From Cyclostephanos tholiformis (Eukaryota; Bacillariophyta; Thalassiosirophyceae; Thalassiosirales; Thalassiosiraceae), in contig JALLPB010000013.1 of assembly GCA_036939975.1 (NCBI GenBank), forward strand, positions 1-45,035: 45,035 nucleotides of DNA. The letters are read 5' to 3'. Under the pieces are notes generated by a model. The model saw only the letters and a list, made by a program, of their open reading frames with translations, ran no database searches and was not told the origin of the DNA. Position 1 is the stretch's first letter, and each line of letters begins with the position of its first letter. Made by a program: the position numbers and the translations under genes. Below are positions 21,294 through 32,300 of this stretch, one piece after another.

Positions 21294-22599
21294 CTACAAG
21301 TTGATCACAAAATTGCCTCGCTTAGTATGAGGTCCTAGATAACCGCCGTTTCCTGCCGCGTAAATGAAAATATTCTCGGAATCCTTTATGATGGGGACCT
21401 CCCCTTCCTCGATTAGCATCTTTGTGAAGCCCATAATTACTTTCCCTTCTTCTTCGGTGATGGAAGTTCCAGTCAACGTCTGTTTATCCCCGGACATAGG
21501 GGTGGCATCGTAGGACACCAAATCGTACTTGAGTACGGTGCCTTGCGCTGGTATGCCGATTACGGCCTGACTTCCATCCATACGCCCGCTTGAGGTGAAT
21601 CCGATACCGATCCAGCCGTCATTCTCGACCTCAAGACGTCCGCAGAAGAATCCATTTCCCGACGCGACCGGGTCGGATGGTACCAGGGCGTAATAGAGAG
21701 TGGCGCCGGCATCGATTTCATAAGACTGATCGAGTGTGTCCGGGCAGGTCAACGTCATGGGAACAGAGGCAGTTGGACTTGAAGTTGAACTTAGAGTTGG
21801 ACTCAGAGTTAGGTCAGGGATCGCACTCGTTGGAGTAGATGTTGCAATTGTGGTTGTTGGGGATGAGGTCAACGTAACTTCGATGGCCGTGGGACTAGAG
21901 GTTGCGTGTGGTCCCGTGGGAGTGTAGGTCGGGTACTGAACAGGGGGAGAAGTAGCCTGGAGAATGGAGAGATTAGTTAGACGAAGGGAATCCTTGTGCA
22001 TTAGAGAGTAAAACTATTGCGATGACACTCACGCCGGTGCCAGCACAGAAGCAGCAATTGTCATCCGCAACACCCATCATGTCCATGCCGGGAAAGGAAC
22101 CCCACATAGGGCAGCCCGGCAAGTCGTTGGCCTCGTACCAATCACATCCATCACCTTCAATATCGACCCATCCAACTGTGTTGCCCATGCACAACGAGGG
22201 TGCTGCACTCGTCGTGAGAACTTGAGGTGGGGCGGTCGTCGTTAGAGGAGACGGAGTAGGAGTCTGGGGATTGGGATTACACGTCGAAAGAGCACAGATA
22301 TCATCATTAGACGAAGACATTCGTCGAGTGAAGTGCGGAATGCTCGAGAAATGCACTCACATATTCGCCATCGAGCCAATCAAAAATAACATCCATGATC
22401 GAAGTAATATCATGCCCAGATTCCTGGAGATAACAAGCCAGGAGTATGTATAGTGAGCGACTTCAAATGAATTAGTGAATCATCACGCCGTAACGCTCAC
22501 CTGAGTCTCGGACTGAACCGATCTTAAATATTGTTCACGGGCATGAACGTAATGCCTCAAGGAGCTAACAGCAAATAAGAAAGCACTTTGTTTCATCAT
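21294..22599 (-). CDS. secreted DOMON-domain protein with Cys-rich module (4 exons)
   Basis: Minus-strand exons are 22599-22501, 22423-22361, 22263-22033 and 21956-21294; all junctions are phase 0 with GTGAGN donors, giving 351 residues. Exon 1 begins MMKQSAFLFAVSS, a signal peptide. Exon 3 has a Thr/Pro-rich linker and a Cys-rich module (SLCMGNTVGWVDIEGDGC, CDWYEANDLPGCP, DDNCCFCAGTG). A second Thr/Ser/Pro stalk opens exon 4. The DOMON domain follows: LYYALVP, DGWIGIGFTSSGRM, GSQAVIGIPAQGTVLKYDL, KVIMGFTKML, FIYAAGNGGYLGPHTKRGNF. DOMON domains bind haem or sugars in extracellular redox proteins. No transmembrane cytochrome b561 part follows, so it is probably secreted or cell-wall associated. 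The first exon is the least certain. Confidence 0.7.
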
Positions 22600-24532
22600 A
22601 GCGTTGAAATTTATGGAGACGAAGGGTGAGATTTTCTGAAGTGAAAATAGGTACTACATTTGAATTCGCTCGCCATTTTGGTCCTGTGTTTTGTTCCAGA
22701 CGTGCATGCCTCCTGATCATGTGCAAGAATGTCATGAGACTGTCTGATTTCCAACGTAGACAGAGCACTCTGTAATAAGTGTGGCAAGTCCAAAGTGCCC
22801 TCTGGCACGATCATACTCCTGAACTTGTCTTGGTCTGTGTCGTGCTTGTCTTGTTGAGGCTTCCGCAGTGTACGTGTCATACTGTAGTCTTGTGGGTCAT
22901 TGTCCCAATCACGTAGTCATCTTGATCATGGGTTGGACGTACGAGTGTGACTGGGCGTCGGGCGTGATATCCAGACTCAATGCATCCTCGCTGCTACCTT
23001 GCATAGACAACGAGTGAGACCAAAGACGGATGTCATACACTTAAGAAATCATCTGACACACAGTCCTCGGGTGCCAAAGTACATAATGAGCATTTAAACC
23101 CACAACATCGACAAGAACTATCCTTCCTCCTCATCTGGGAGTTTCGCACAGGTTGCCCGAGGTTGTCCCGTTATCGGCAACTCGAGTCATGCCCGGATAA
23201 AGGAGGAACTCTGATGTAAAGCCACGATCAGCAGAGAAGCGTCTAGCCACATTGGAGACAAACACGTTCGGTAAGGGCATTGATGCTTCCCGCGCTTCGC
23301 TTTAAGTTTGCATAGCAGATGGTCGATCTATCCTATGCTGGTTTTACACTGGTTTTATCAAGTTTTATTTATTTAAATATTGCACTAGGCGATTAGAAGT
23401 AATCACAATTCTATTGTCAATTCTAGGAACACATCAATCAATCCAACAACTAAACGAACTAAATATCATAGTCAAAAACCAACATAGGACATTTTGATCA
23501 AAATAACGATCAAGGTCAGACGACCATAATCCAGAGGATTTTCAAGGGAGCTAGACAGCTCAAAGACACCTTGCGCAAGGGAAAAGAACCTTGTGGAGTG
23601 AACTGACCAGAAATCAGCTCGCGGTTTGCCAAAAAGCACAAGAAAAGAAAGACGGACCAGAAATCCATCAAGCCAAGTGGAAAGAACCATGGCCAAATCT
23701 ATTCCATTCAAGTATGGAAACAAGAATTCTAACGCAAATGTCAGAGACTAGGGGAAGATGCCACTAACAACATCAGTAATCAACTTGTAAACCGATTCAG
23801 AGGGATGGTAATAATGAGGGGGAATTTCCTCATTGAACAAGTGCATCGCAATGCCCCTGTGCTGCTATTTTTGTTTATTCTTATTAACAATTATTAACCA
23901 TTAGGTTTCATCATTTTCAACTGAAAAATGGTTCAACTCTGTTTTGCACCCATGTCTTAGAGGCTAAGGACTTAGGAAATCTAATCTCACTTGGCTAATT
24001 ATGCTTATTTGCTAATATTCTCGTGAGAATATCATGGTATGAAATGCAAAAAAAGAGTACCATAATAGCTTATGATGTGCAATACATAACATGCATTTTG
24101 CAGTATTGGCTACTAGTCCTTTCACAGACCCGTTCAACACAAACCAGATATTTCGAGAGCGCCCATTTGATTGTTGCATTGATGTTTCGGAGGTGGAGGA
24201 GGGGGAAGACAAAAAGCCCCCAGGCCTTCTGAGCAAAAGAATGAAATTGGTCCGAGGCATTGGAATCATGGCCTTTTTCAGGTGACGCAGTTGTTCTAAT
24301 TCAGAGCAACATATAAAACTCAATAAAACTTCAATGTGAATTCGTGATGACAATCTAGAACAGTTGGAACAACTAGAACAACCCTACATTAGACCCAAAA
24401 TAAGGTAAACCAATGGAAGGAACTGTTTAAGTGTGTAATTGGACGAATTTCCGGGAGATGTCCCTTGGATTACGCGGGGTCGCCCCACTTTTTGCGTGGA
24501 TGTATACACGCTAGAGTTGGCCAAGACCTATT
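22600..24532. other. 1.9 kb intergenic region, no gene seen
   Basis: Stretches are AT-rich, with short frames in all directions. The minus frame 22611-22880 has the coherent look of a decayed protein (LLQSALSTLEIRQSHDILAH) but matches no family I know. The promoter of the DOMON gene should lie near 22600-22900 and the 3' end of the Sgf11-like gene near 24400-24530. Confidence 0.5.
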
Positions 24533-25795
24533 TCATAATGAATCCTTGGACTTTCCTTTCGCCCTGCTCTGCTTACTAACTTTGCCAACGCCGCCGCCAT
24601 CGTCCTTGGTGATGCCAGTCGTGGCGCGTTTCCTACCGCCACTTTTCTTCCTTTTGACTCCGCCGCCGCCGGCGGGCGTTGACGACGAACCCCTCCTAGT
24701 GGAAGACAATCCCATACACTTCTCGAGGTGAACAGCGAGTCTGCTCGATGACAATTGCCGACCACAATTTGGACACGAGATGGCGTATTTCGGCTCTTTC
24801 CCCGGTATGCGACCGTAAATGTCCGTGATCGACGAGGAGGTTGAGATGGAGGCGTTGTTGTTGTTGCCGCCGCCGCCGCTCACGATTCTTTCGACGGGCG
24901 TTGTCGTAACCGCGGATGTTTGGTCGATAACGAGCATCGGATCGCCACTCTCCGTCGCAAGTTCGTCACGCGACGACGGCGCATCACCCCCATCATCGTT
25001 GCTCGTCGCATCCTGCCCCAGATCGGCATTTTGACTCCCCCCCCTCCCCTCGGTCGGTCCTTCCGTGCGATCTGCCACGGCACCTCTCGCATAGACCTCG
25101 ATCACAACATTGTTCACGTCTGACTCGATGGAGGCAATACCGTCCCCACCATCGTTCGCATCGCTATTCGTCGACTCCTCCCTCTCATGGACGTCTTGGT
25201 CGTGATTATCGGCTCCCCCCCCTCCTCTCCCTCCTCCGATGATGAAATTCAATGTGCCATCCCGATCCATCCTCCGAAACATCCCCCCTCCGGGGATGGA
25301 GGCATCATCGCGCTTATTTTCCGTCCTCGTCCCTCGATAATCGATCGCGATCGTTGCCGCCGATCCCTCTCCCCACTCCACAGCCCCCGCGGGCGAGGAC
25401 TCCACGTCGGGGGATGTCCCGCTCCGTCGCTCCATTGCGACTACTACTTCGGAGGAGGGGGGGGGGGAGGGAGAAGGGTCATTCGAGGGCAAGGTGATAT
25501 CGTCTATGTTCCTCGAGGACGCCGCCGCCTCCTCCTCCGCGGCCTCTATATTCTGATCCACGAATGCGTTTATAGGATTACCATTACTTAAGACGCGGTT
25601 CAACTGCCTTTTTGAAGAAAGTAAAAAGAGGCAAGTTGCAAATCGCAAATCTCGCGATGTGACGGCGAATCTGAAGAGAAAAATTGAGATGCATGTTCCG
25701 AAAAAGAGTGTCGCAGGCTTCGATTGAGGTTGAGGGAAAAGGGGGGAGTCCCCCCTTTTCTTGTCCATGCTGCCCCAAAAGTTGGCGAGCCACAC
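24533..25795 (-). CDS. Sgf11/ATXN7L3-type zinc-finger protein (SAGA deubiquitinase module), 5' end uncertain
   Basis: An open minus frame gives up to 420 residues. Near the C-terminus (about residues 338-366) it reads ISCPNCGRQLSSSRLAVHLE followed by KCMGL. This is the Sgf11 zinc finger (CPNC..., SRFA-HLEKCLG in yeast and animals), which in SAGA anchors the Ubp8 deubiquitinase to nucleosomes. A basic tail (KRKKSGGRKR) follows, consistent with DNA or nucleosome contact. Residues about 90-335 are low-complexity acidic/Gly/Ser. The first 70 residues look unlike protein and include a 25-bp DNA palindrome, so the true first exon may lie further upstream with an acceptor near 25610 or 25660. The Sgf11 N-terminal helix that binds Sus1/Sgf73 was not found. 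The piggyBac-like element begins only 45 bp upstream. Confidence 0.65.
   Translation of the reverse strand: MWLANFWGSMDKKRGDSPLFPQPQSKPATLFFGTCISIFLFRFAVTSRDLRFATCLFLLSSKRQLNRVLSNGNPINAFVDQNIEAAEEEAAASSRNIDDITLPSNDPSPSPPPSSEVVVAMERRSGTSPDVESSPAGAVEWGEGSAATIAIDYRGTRTENKRDDASIPGGGMFRRMDRDGTLNFIIGGGRGGGGADNHDQDVHEREESTNSDANDGGDGIASIESDVNNVVIEVYARGAVADRTEGPTEGRGGSQNADLGQDATSNDDGGDAPSSRDELATESGDPMLVIDQTSAVTTTPVERIVSGGGGNNNNASISTSSSITDIYGRIPGKEPKYAISCPNCGRQLSSSRLAVHLEKCMGLSSTRRGSSSTPAGGGGVKRKKSGGRKRATTGITKDDGGGVGKVSKQSRAKGKSKDSL
25736..25760. repeat. 25-bp perfect palindrome
   Basis: GAAAAGGGGGGA and its reverse complement flank a single G. It could form a strong hairpin or be a remnant of an inverted repeat next to the piggyBac-like element. 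Confidence 0.8.
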
Positions 25796-25839
25796 ACAAG
25801 TAAGGTGCTATGGCTGTGAACCCCCCTCGCACTCTACAA

Positions 25840-25880
25840 TATCTCCTAATGCAAATTACGTACGTTTTTGTACGTAATTT
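25840..25880 (+). repeat. left terminal inverted repeat, element B
   Basis: Outer 16-bp and inner 16-bp blocks separated by 9 nt; the inner half also forms a local palindrome (AAATTACGTAC...GTACGTAATTT at 25853-25880). Confidence 0.75.
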
Positions 25881-25955
25881 ACATGTGACACACAAGCTGT
25901 ATCTTTAACACCTTTTTATTCAGAAAATGCAACTGGGACCATACCAATATTATTA

Positions 25956-26014
25956 TATCTGCAGATAAAGTGCAGTCTCAGGTTTCCGCAGATATAAGGG
26001 TCGGGGTATCTGCG
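25956..26014. repeat. subterminal palindromes TATCTGCAGATA / CGCAGATA...TATCTGCG
   Basis: A 12-bp palindrome at 25956-25967 is followed by an 8-bp inverted pair at 25987-25994 and 26007-26014, all sharing the core GCAGATA. Repeated motifs in this position are typical of transposase-binding sites, but this is inference. Confidence 0.5.
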
Positions 26015-26183
26015 ACAGAGTCTTTGCGGTCGAAATTGCATAGCGCGCACCTCCATCAACTCTGATTTTGTGTGATTTGTGTTTTCATTTCATAGAATTT
26101 TGACAAACAAACAAAAAATCATAATTGACAATTCCTACACAAAACCTACGCTCGCCACTCTCCCAAAATTGAACCACAGGACG

Positions 26184-29030
26184 ATGACGATGGCCTCCAC
26201 CGCCAACGCAGATATTTGCCGTCCTGATGCCCCTGCAGTGCCCCCCATTGTACGCGTCACCTCTGGGAATGATCAGTTGGGTAGCTGGCAACATTCCTCC
26301 CATCGGAACTCGCCGCCATTGCGTGTGCAGCGCCACAACACAATGCCACCATCGAACATCACGACGCGATAGCACGAAGCAACATTATCATTGCTATCCG
26401 ATGCTGGTGCGACGGCACACAGCACGTTGCCATCACCCCGACGTTCTCCCCGCAAACGGACGTCTGATGAACTACTATTAGGGCTGTCTCCCGGCATACC
26501 GCTCAATGACTTCTCCAAGAAGAAGAGCGATGATGACTCTGTACTGAGTTGCGACGATTCGGATAAATGGAAGGAGGAGGAAGCAAAGGTGATAGACACG
26601 TTGGCAGTGCAATTGTCCGCCGATGCTGCAGCCGATGAAGCCTTCTTCGACGATGTGGGGGAGGAGCGTATTAAAGAGGTATTGGAGTGGGAGTTCCTGG
26701 CAGACCAGCAGGTTCTTGCGGAAGAAGAGTTGGCCGAAAAAATTCCCCCCCCAGAGCCAGAGCAACCGGTGCCTATGACCGTCGTTGTCATCGTTGAATT
26801 TAAAAAGACAACCGCACAGGTATTGAAAGAGATCGCGGTGGCTGTCAACGTTGCGCAGGGTGGGAACAAACGTGCTATTTTTGACAGGATTGCAGCGTCG
26901 GGGAGAGGAGTCGAACAAGTTGATGAGAATACATTCAAGTATTCTCGTCAGGCGATCGAGGGGGAGACGGGAGAAGTGGGGGCGGGGGGGATCAAGCCAC
27001 CACTCTGGATTATACTAGAAGGTGAACCGGTCATGCCAGTTGATGGCATTGACATGGCTACAGGCGCTTCATTTGGGTTCTTCGGCCCAACGAATAAAGA
27101 GAACGCGGTGGGAGCAGTTCGACACAATTTCCTTGCAACGGATCCAATCAAGCGTCAAGATCTCAAGCCGAAGGCTTTTGGCCCCGAAGCCCCTCCTGTC
27201 CGCAATGACGGCCACGCATCTCCTGCCGCCAAAGAAATCATCGGGGATATTTTTCTGGCAAGGCCGAAGGACTTCTTCGACCTACAGCTCAAGCCCGAGC
27301 TCTTCGATTTTTTCACCAAAGCAACAAACATCCGGGCAGCGGCTGATGGAGCAGGATCAGGCACTGGGACGTATTATGACTTTGTCCCGTTCGATAATAT
27401 GGAGATATACAAGATGGTCGGTGTCTTGTTTGCAAACGGGTTGGCCCCAAAGCCACGACTGGAGTATTGGTTTGAGCCGACTTCTGAGCAACCTCTCTTA
27501 GGGAGTGACCTCGTCTCAAGAGCAACCACAAAGAGGGTGTCAGTGTCGGGCCGGACAATTCGGGGGTTGCGCCGATGGCGGCATTTCCGTCGCTTCTTTA
27601 CGATGACCGACTGTCGTGAGGGTCCGAAGGCGCAGCAGAAGGCAGATCCGCTTTGGAAGGTGCGGATTCTCATTGATCATCTCAACAAACAGGCAAAGGA
27701 CATGTGGGTGCCTGGGAAGTGGGTGGCAATTGACGAGCAGACAATAGGCTTTCAGGGGGCGTCAGGGATGAAGCTCCGCATCTCGTACAAGCGAGAGGGA
27801 GATGGATTCCAATGTGATGCAATTTGCGACCGCGGCTACACGTTCTCCTTTTGGTTTCGCCATGGGCCGCCACCGGACTTGGGACCCAAGTTGAGGGACC
27901 TGGCTCTCTCCCCCATTGCTTCTCGGGTCGTTTGGCTTGCCCGACGCTTGCCAAACAAGTGGACCCGGATCTACATGGACAACCTGTTCAATTCAGTGAA
28001 GCTGTTCACTGCATTGTATCGGGAACATGCATTGGCGCATGGGGTGGTGCGGACACATGGGCGCGGATTGCCAGATGCAGTCATCCAACGGGAGGAGAAG
28101 AACGTGAAGAGGGCGGAGAGCATTCGAGGGACTACGATGGCATTGAGACAGGTTGACAATCCCGCTTGTCCTGACATTCTTGCCGTGTCTGTGTACGACA
28201 CAAAGCCCGTCCATATTCTCTCAACAGCCGCGGAATCGGTAGTCTGGACGACTAAGACAAGGACGGTGTGGGATGGTAGGGCGAAGACGGAGATGAAATT
28301 CCTCCGTTTAAATGTGATTGACGATTACAATCACAAAATGAATGGGACGGACATCGCTGACCAGCTTCGGGGCGTGTACCGTCCTGATCATTGGATGAGG
28401 AATCGGAAGTGGTGGTGGAGCTATTTTATCTGGGGGATAGGGGTGGCAAGCGTGAACGCGTTTAAGATCTATGGGAGCATCTATGATGACAACGTGAAGG
28501 AGGGGCGCGTCGGGCTGAATCGGAAGTGGACCCACGCTGAGTTTTTGCAGGAGTTGGTTTATGATCTGCTTCTCCCTGAGCAGATGAAGAGGCACATCGC
28601 ATATCTCCGGAATGGTGACAGCAATATAGTAAGGGCTTCGTCGGTTATGTCATCTCGTTTGTACTCTCTTTCTGCAACAGCATCCGAGATTTATAAGGAG
28701 TTCGACGGGGATCTCAGTTGTGAGTCGGGGAGGAAGAATTACATGAAAAATCGGAACACATACTACATCACGAGGGATAGGATCGATGGGGGCTTTTTTA
28801 AAAACAGATTGGATGGGACCAAGCACCATTGGTGTCATGCGCTGAAACGTGCCGCATGCCAGTATTGCGCTTATGTGTGGAGCCATGAGATGGATAAGGA
28901 ACAGAAGAAGGCGTTCAATTACAAACAGCGAAACCAGGTCAAAATAATCAGGTGCCTTACCTGTAATGTCCATTTGTGCGAAGACTGTGACATGGAATTC
29001 CATGGTTACTCAGCCCCTACGTTAGATTAG
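26184..29030 (+). pseudogene. piggyBac-like transposase with a single in-frame TAG
   Basis: From ATG 26184 (MTMASTANADICRP) the frame is open to TAG at 26370-26372. It then continues without interruption for about 885 codons to 29030. No ATG lies between that TAG and about 26775, so the long frame alone has no good start. The N-terminal 200 residues are acidic and probably disordered. The DDE_Tnp_1_7 core includes PLWKVRILIDHLN, WVAIDEQTIGFQGASG (first Asp region), YMDNLFNSVKLFTAL (second Asp), NHKMNGTDIADQLRG (third Asp) and RNRKWWWSYFIWGIGVASVNA. The C-terminus has a Cys/His-rich binding region (CQYCAYVW, CLTCNVHLCEDCDMEFHGY). All core motifs look intact. One nonsense mutation, or a short intron removing the TAG, separates it from a complete gene. 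Confidence 0.8.
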
Positions 29031-29284
29031 ATGATAGTTGAGTTAATGCATATTTTAAATTAGTGGAATATCTATGTTATTCTTCTCTACTACTAGACGG
29101 CATTGTACATATCCATCTTGTAAGCCAACTTGTGTCCCAATGAGTTTGGTTCCACGGAGTTTTGGGGGTTCCCGCCAAATCGGCCGATTCAAGAAAGGTT
29201 CGAGAAAGTCCAGTACAACCTACATGCGTACGTACGCGCAGAACTCTCAATGTCAAAAAGCCAAAAAAAGCTTTTTAAGACACC

Positions 29285-29328
29285 AAATTACGTACAAAAA
29301 TACATAACCGTTTTTGCATAAGGAGATA
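29285..29328 (-). repeat. right terminal inverted repeat, element B
   Basis: AAATTACGTACAAAAA at 29285-29300 and TTTGCATAAGGAGATA at 29313-29328, mirroring the left end. Confidence 0.75.
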
Positions 29329-29489
29329 GGAATGTACTTTACGGTACACACGGATCGATGATGATGACGACGACGACGACGACAATGACTACAACGACAC
29401 TGACACTTTAATCTTTTTGTCCATAGGAATAGGAAAAAACATAGTAAGTCACCTTTTGGCTCTTACTGCAAGGTGCACAATGAACCCTC

Positions 29490-32045
29490 CCCACACAAAT
29501 GATATGACACAATGCAGCCAGACTGCCATAGATCTAGGCCCAACTGGCAACCTACAGGGGACTTATAAACTCTACAGTTTGGTCTCTGGACTGAAACTTA
29601 AGCGATGGGCTCTCATGCCATATCCAATGCCCTGGTTATTTGACAGGTTAAAAGACTTGCAGGGACCACACTTAACAATGGGGCATTTGATTTTGCTGAT
29701 CATAATGGCATCCTCTTTGAGTGGAATGATGATGTCGATAGCCTGGCTCAGCCACTCATTGAGGCGGATGAGGTCCTCTACCCTTCTGTCGTGGCCAAAA
29801 ACCCAGAAGTAGAGCTCACACACAACCAACCTGTCACAGCCTTTGACACCAATGCTCCTCCACAGGGCAAATTCGAAGATGCTTTGGCCGGCAATGCCAA
29901 TTTGGAGCCCACCAACATTGCAGGAATGGTTGCTGCGGCAGAGCAAGGTCATCGCACAATGCCCTCTATCCTCCAAGAGCAAGACAACAAGATTGTTGTC
30001 TTGGATGCTGACCCCAATGATGATGGCATCATAGCCGTGGTGGACATTCCTGCAACCAACAACCACAATCCCATATTCTTCAATGCAGATGCCAACAAAG
30101 AAGAAGAACATACAGACAACTACTCCTCAAGTTCTGAGTCTGATGATGAAAACCTTGCCAATTCTGACACCGATCATCAGAACAGCAACCAATGTTATCC
30201 CCACAGGGGGATGGTAGACCCAGCATGATACCAAGACTATGCCCTTTTCATGAATCCTCGACACTTGGGACAAGGTGGACCCCACCGAGCCACAATCCAT
30301 GACAAGTACATCATGTTGGCCAACAACCTAAGTGACGTGGCTCCTGTCATGGTCAAAGATAGATTAGAATATGCACTAGGTGTGATACTACAGCAATACT
30401 CAATTGGAGCCGGCCTGAAGAAGTTTGGCAAATGAACGGAAGCTGGCCCCGGCATTACCAAGGAGCTGAATCAAATGCACAACATGAGCATCTTCCGGCC
30501 AATCCAGAAGGAATCCCTCACAGCAGAAGAGAAACAAAAAGCTATCTCCTCCCTCATGTTTCTCAAAGATAAATGCAAAAGGTCCATTATGGGGCGGATG
30601 TCTGTGGATTGAAGGAAGCAGAGGGAGGACTGGACAAAGCAGGAATCCACATCCCCCACAGTAACAACAGAATCGGTATTCATCACATCAGTCATAAAAG
30701 CCAAATAAGGACGAGACGTAGCATGTTTCGACATCCCGGGGCTTTTCTCAATGCTGATAGTGATGAAGACTTCATCATGTTTCTCAAGGGATGACATGCT
30801 GAACTGATGGTACAGGTCGGACCAAACTTATACTGCAAGTATATCATGGCCGACAAGAAAAATACACCCTTCCTTTACATAAAGATGCAAAAGGCCATGT
30901 ATGGCCTGCTCCGTAGTGTGTTATTATTCTATCGCCGACTAGTGTTGGACCTTGAAAGATAAGGCTTCACTATAAACCCATATGACCCATGCATGGCTAA
31001 CAAGGTCATCAATGGCTACCAAATGACAGTGTGTTGGCACGTGGATGATCTAAAATCTCTCACATTGATCTTATCAAAATAACAAAGTTCAGCGACTGGC
31101 TGAGTGAGACATATGGCATGATGGTTGTCACCCACAGGGGAAAAGTCCATGATTATCTTGGAATGATCCTTGATTATCTTATTGAAGACAAGGTGATGAT
31201 AAACATTTCACAGTATGTCAGTTTGATCATATCCGACTTCCCTGAGGAGATTAATTTTACCAAAACAACTCCAGGAGCAGATCATCTATTGAACATCCGA
31301 CCAGAGGATGAAGCAACACCACTTCCAAAAGAGCAAGCCATTCTTTTTCATCACACTGTGGCTCACTTCTATTCGTCAGTGCTCCAGCAAGGAGGGACAT
31401 TCAACCCATGGTTGCTTTTCTCACTACATGAGTCAAATGCCCAGATGAAGATGACTGGGGAAAAATCATCGTCTGCTTGGGTATCTAAAAGAAACTGTCC
31501 ACATGCCCCTCATCCTCTTGGCGGACAACCTTACTCCTAACAGATGGTGGGTGGATGTGTCGTACACTGTCCATCATGACTGTTGTGGACACACAGGAAC
31601 CAGGATGAGCTTTGGCCAGGGCATGGTCCTTAGCTACTCCTGGAAACAAAAGATTAACACAAAAAACTCAACTAAGGCGGAGCTAGTTGCTGTCGATGAT
31701 TCCTTCAGGTAGATATTATGCTGGGCATGTTATTTTATGCAAGAACAGGGGTATGACATGGACCCATTGCTTTTGTATCAAGACAATATGATTGCCATCC
31801 TTCTTGAAACCAATGGGCATGCTAGCAGTACTGAGCGCACAAACACATCAAAGCCAAATACTTCTTCATCAAAGGTAAGATCAACCAACAAGAGATTACT
31901 ATCAAGCATTGTCCAACTGAACAAACGTGGTCAGATATCAACACAAAGCATAAGCAAGACACGTCTTTTTGATAATTCAGGGCACAGATCATGGGTATTC
32001 CGACTGATTACAATAAAAATGGTTCAAACATCACATTCATCTTAG
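29490..32045 (+). pseudogene. Ty1/copia pol fragment (end of integrase, RT, RNase H)
   Basis: The conserved copia order is seen in fragments, with frames broken by at least eight stops or shifts. LGPTGNLQGTYKLYSLVSG (about 29541) is the end of the integrase-side domain. The RVT_2 domain follows: CFDIPGAFLNAD (about 30725), MQKAMYGLLRSVLLFYRRL (about 30885) and CWHVDDLK (about 31033), with both catalytic Asp present. The RNase H part has WVDVSYTVHHDCCGHTG, KINTKNSTKAELVAVDD and LYQDNMIAILLETNG. These wordings are typical of diatom CoDi copia elements. Gag, protease and most of the integrase are absent, and no 5' LTR was seen, so the element is 5'-truncated. Its 5' edge abuts piggyBac-like element B. 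Confidence 0.75.
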
Positions 32046-32111
32046 ACCCCCAGACCAATGGAATAAACCAATGCACAAGATACTCGATGATCATGCAACA
32101 TTGTAGGAGTG

Positions 32112-32300
32112 TGTTGGCAATAATGTGATTGGCGATGGCACAGCCACATCAGTGACCATGTTGCCCCTGATAAAGTTAGTCCAAGGTGATAAAGTTAGTC
32201 CAAGGAAGACCTTGGAGCCCAAGGAAGACCTTGGAGCCCAGGCACGTACAGAGCCCTTTGGAAGTTAGGCCATAGCCTTGACGTAGCTTGGAAGAGAGCG
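32112..32300 (+). repeat. probable 3' LTR start of the copia element
   Basis: TGTTGGCAATAATGTG begins at 32112, right after a short purine stretch (GTAGGAGTG) that may be the polypurine tract; copia LTRs typically start TGTTGG. With no 5' copy in the window, the end cannot be fixed by comparison; 32300 is a placeholder. Confidence 0.4.
32168..32242 (+). repeat. two adjacent 19-bp tandem duplications
   Basis: TGATAAAGTTAGTCCAAGG occurs twice (32168-32205), followed directly by two copies of AAGACCTTGGAGCCCAAGG (32206-32242, the second one base short). Both units are 19 bp and both end in CCAAGG. Confidence 0.85.

Larger units (their letters stand above)
25840..29328 (+). mobile_element. piggyBac-like DNA transposon B with terminal inverted repeats
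   Basis: Two-block inverted repeats define the ends. The outer block TATCTCCTAATGCAAA (25840-25855) matches 29313-29328 inverted with one difference. The inner block TTTTTGTACGTAATTT (25865-25880) matches 29285-29300 perfectly. Spacers are 9 and 12 nt. Between them is one large transposase frame on the plus strand. At about 3.5 kb it is longer than element A and has unrelated end sequences. No TTAA target duplication is visible next to the repeats, so the exact outer ends may be a few bases further out (a shared TACA precedes the outer block). Confidence 0.75.

Noticed and set aside
22611..22880. 89-residue minus-strand frame with a protein-like look
   Set aside because: No family recognised, no supporting context; kept only as a remark in the intergenic entry.
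26273..26938. 221-residue minus-strand frame (Ser-rich)
   Set aside because: Antisense to the transposase N-terminal region; composition reflects the GAA/GAG-rich plus strand.
29358..29385. (GAC)n/(GAT)n run as a possible CRISPR or regulatory repeat
   Set aside because: A plain triplet microsatellite; no spacers or regular repeats.
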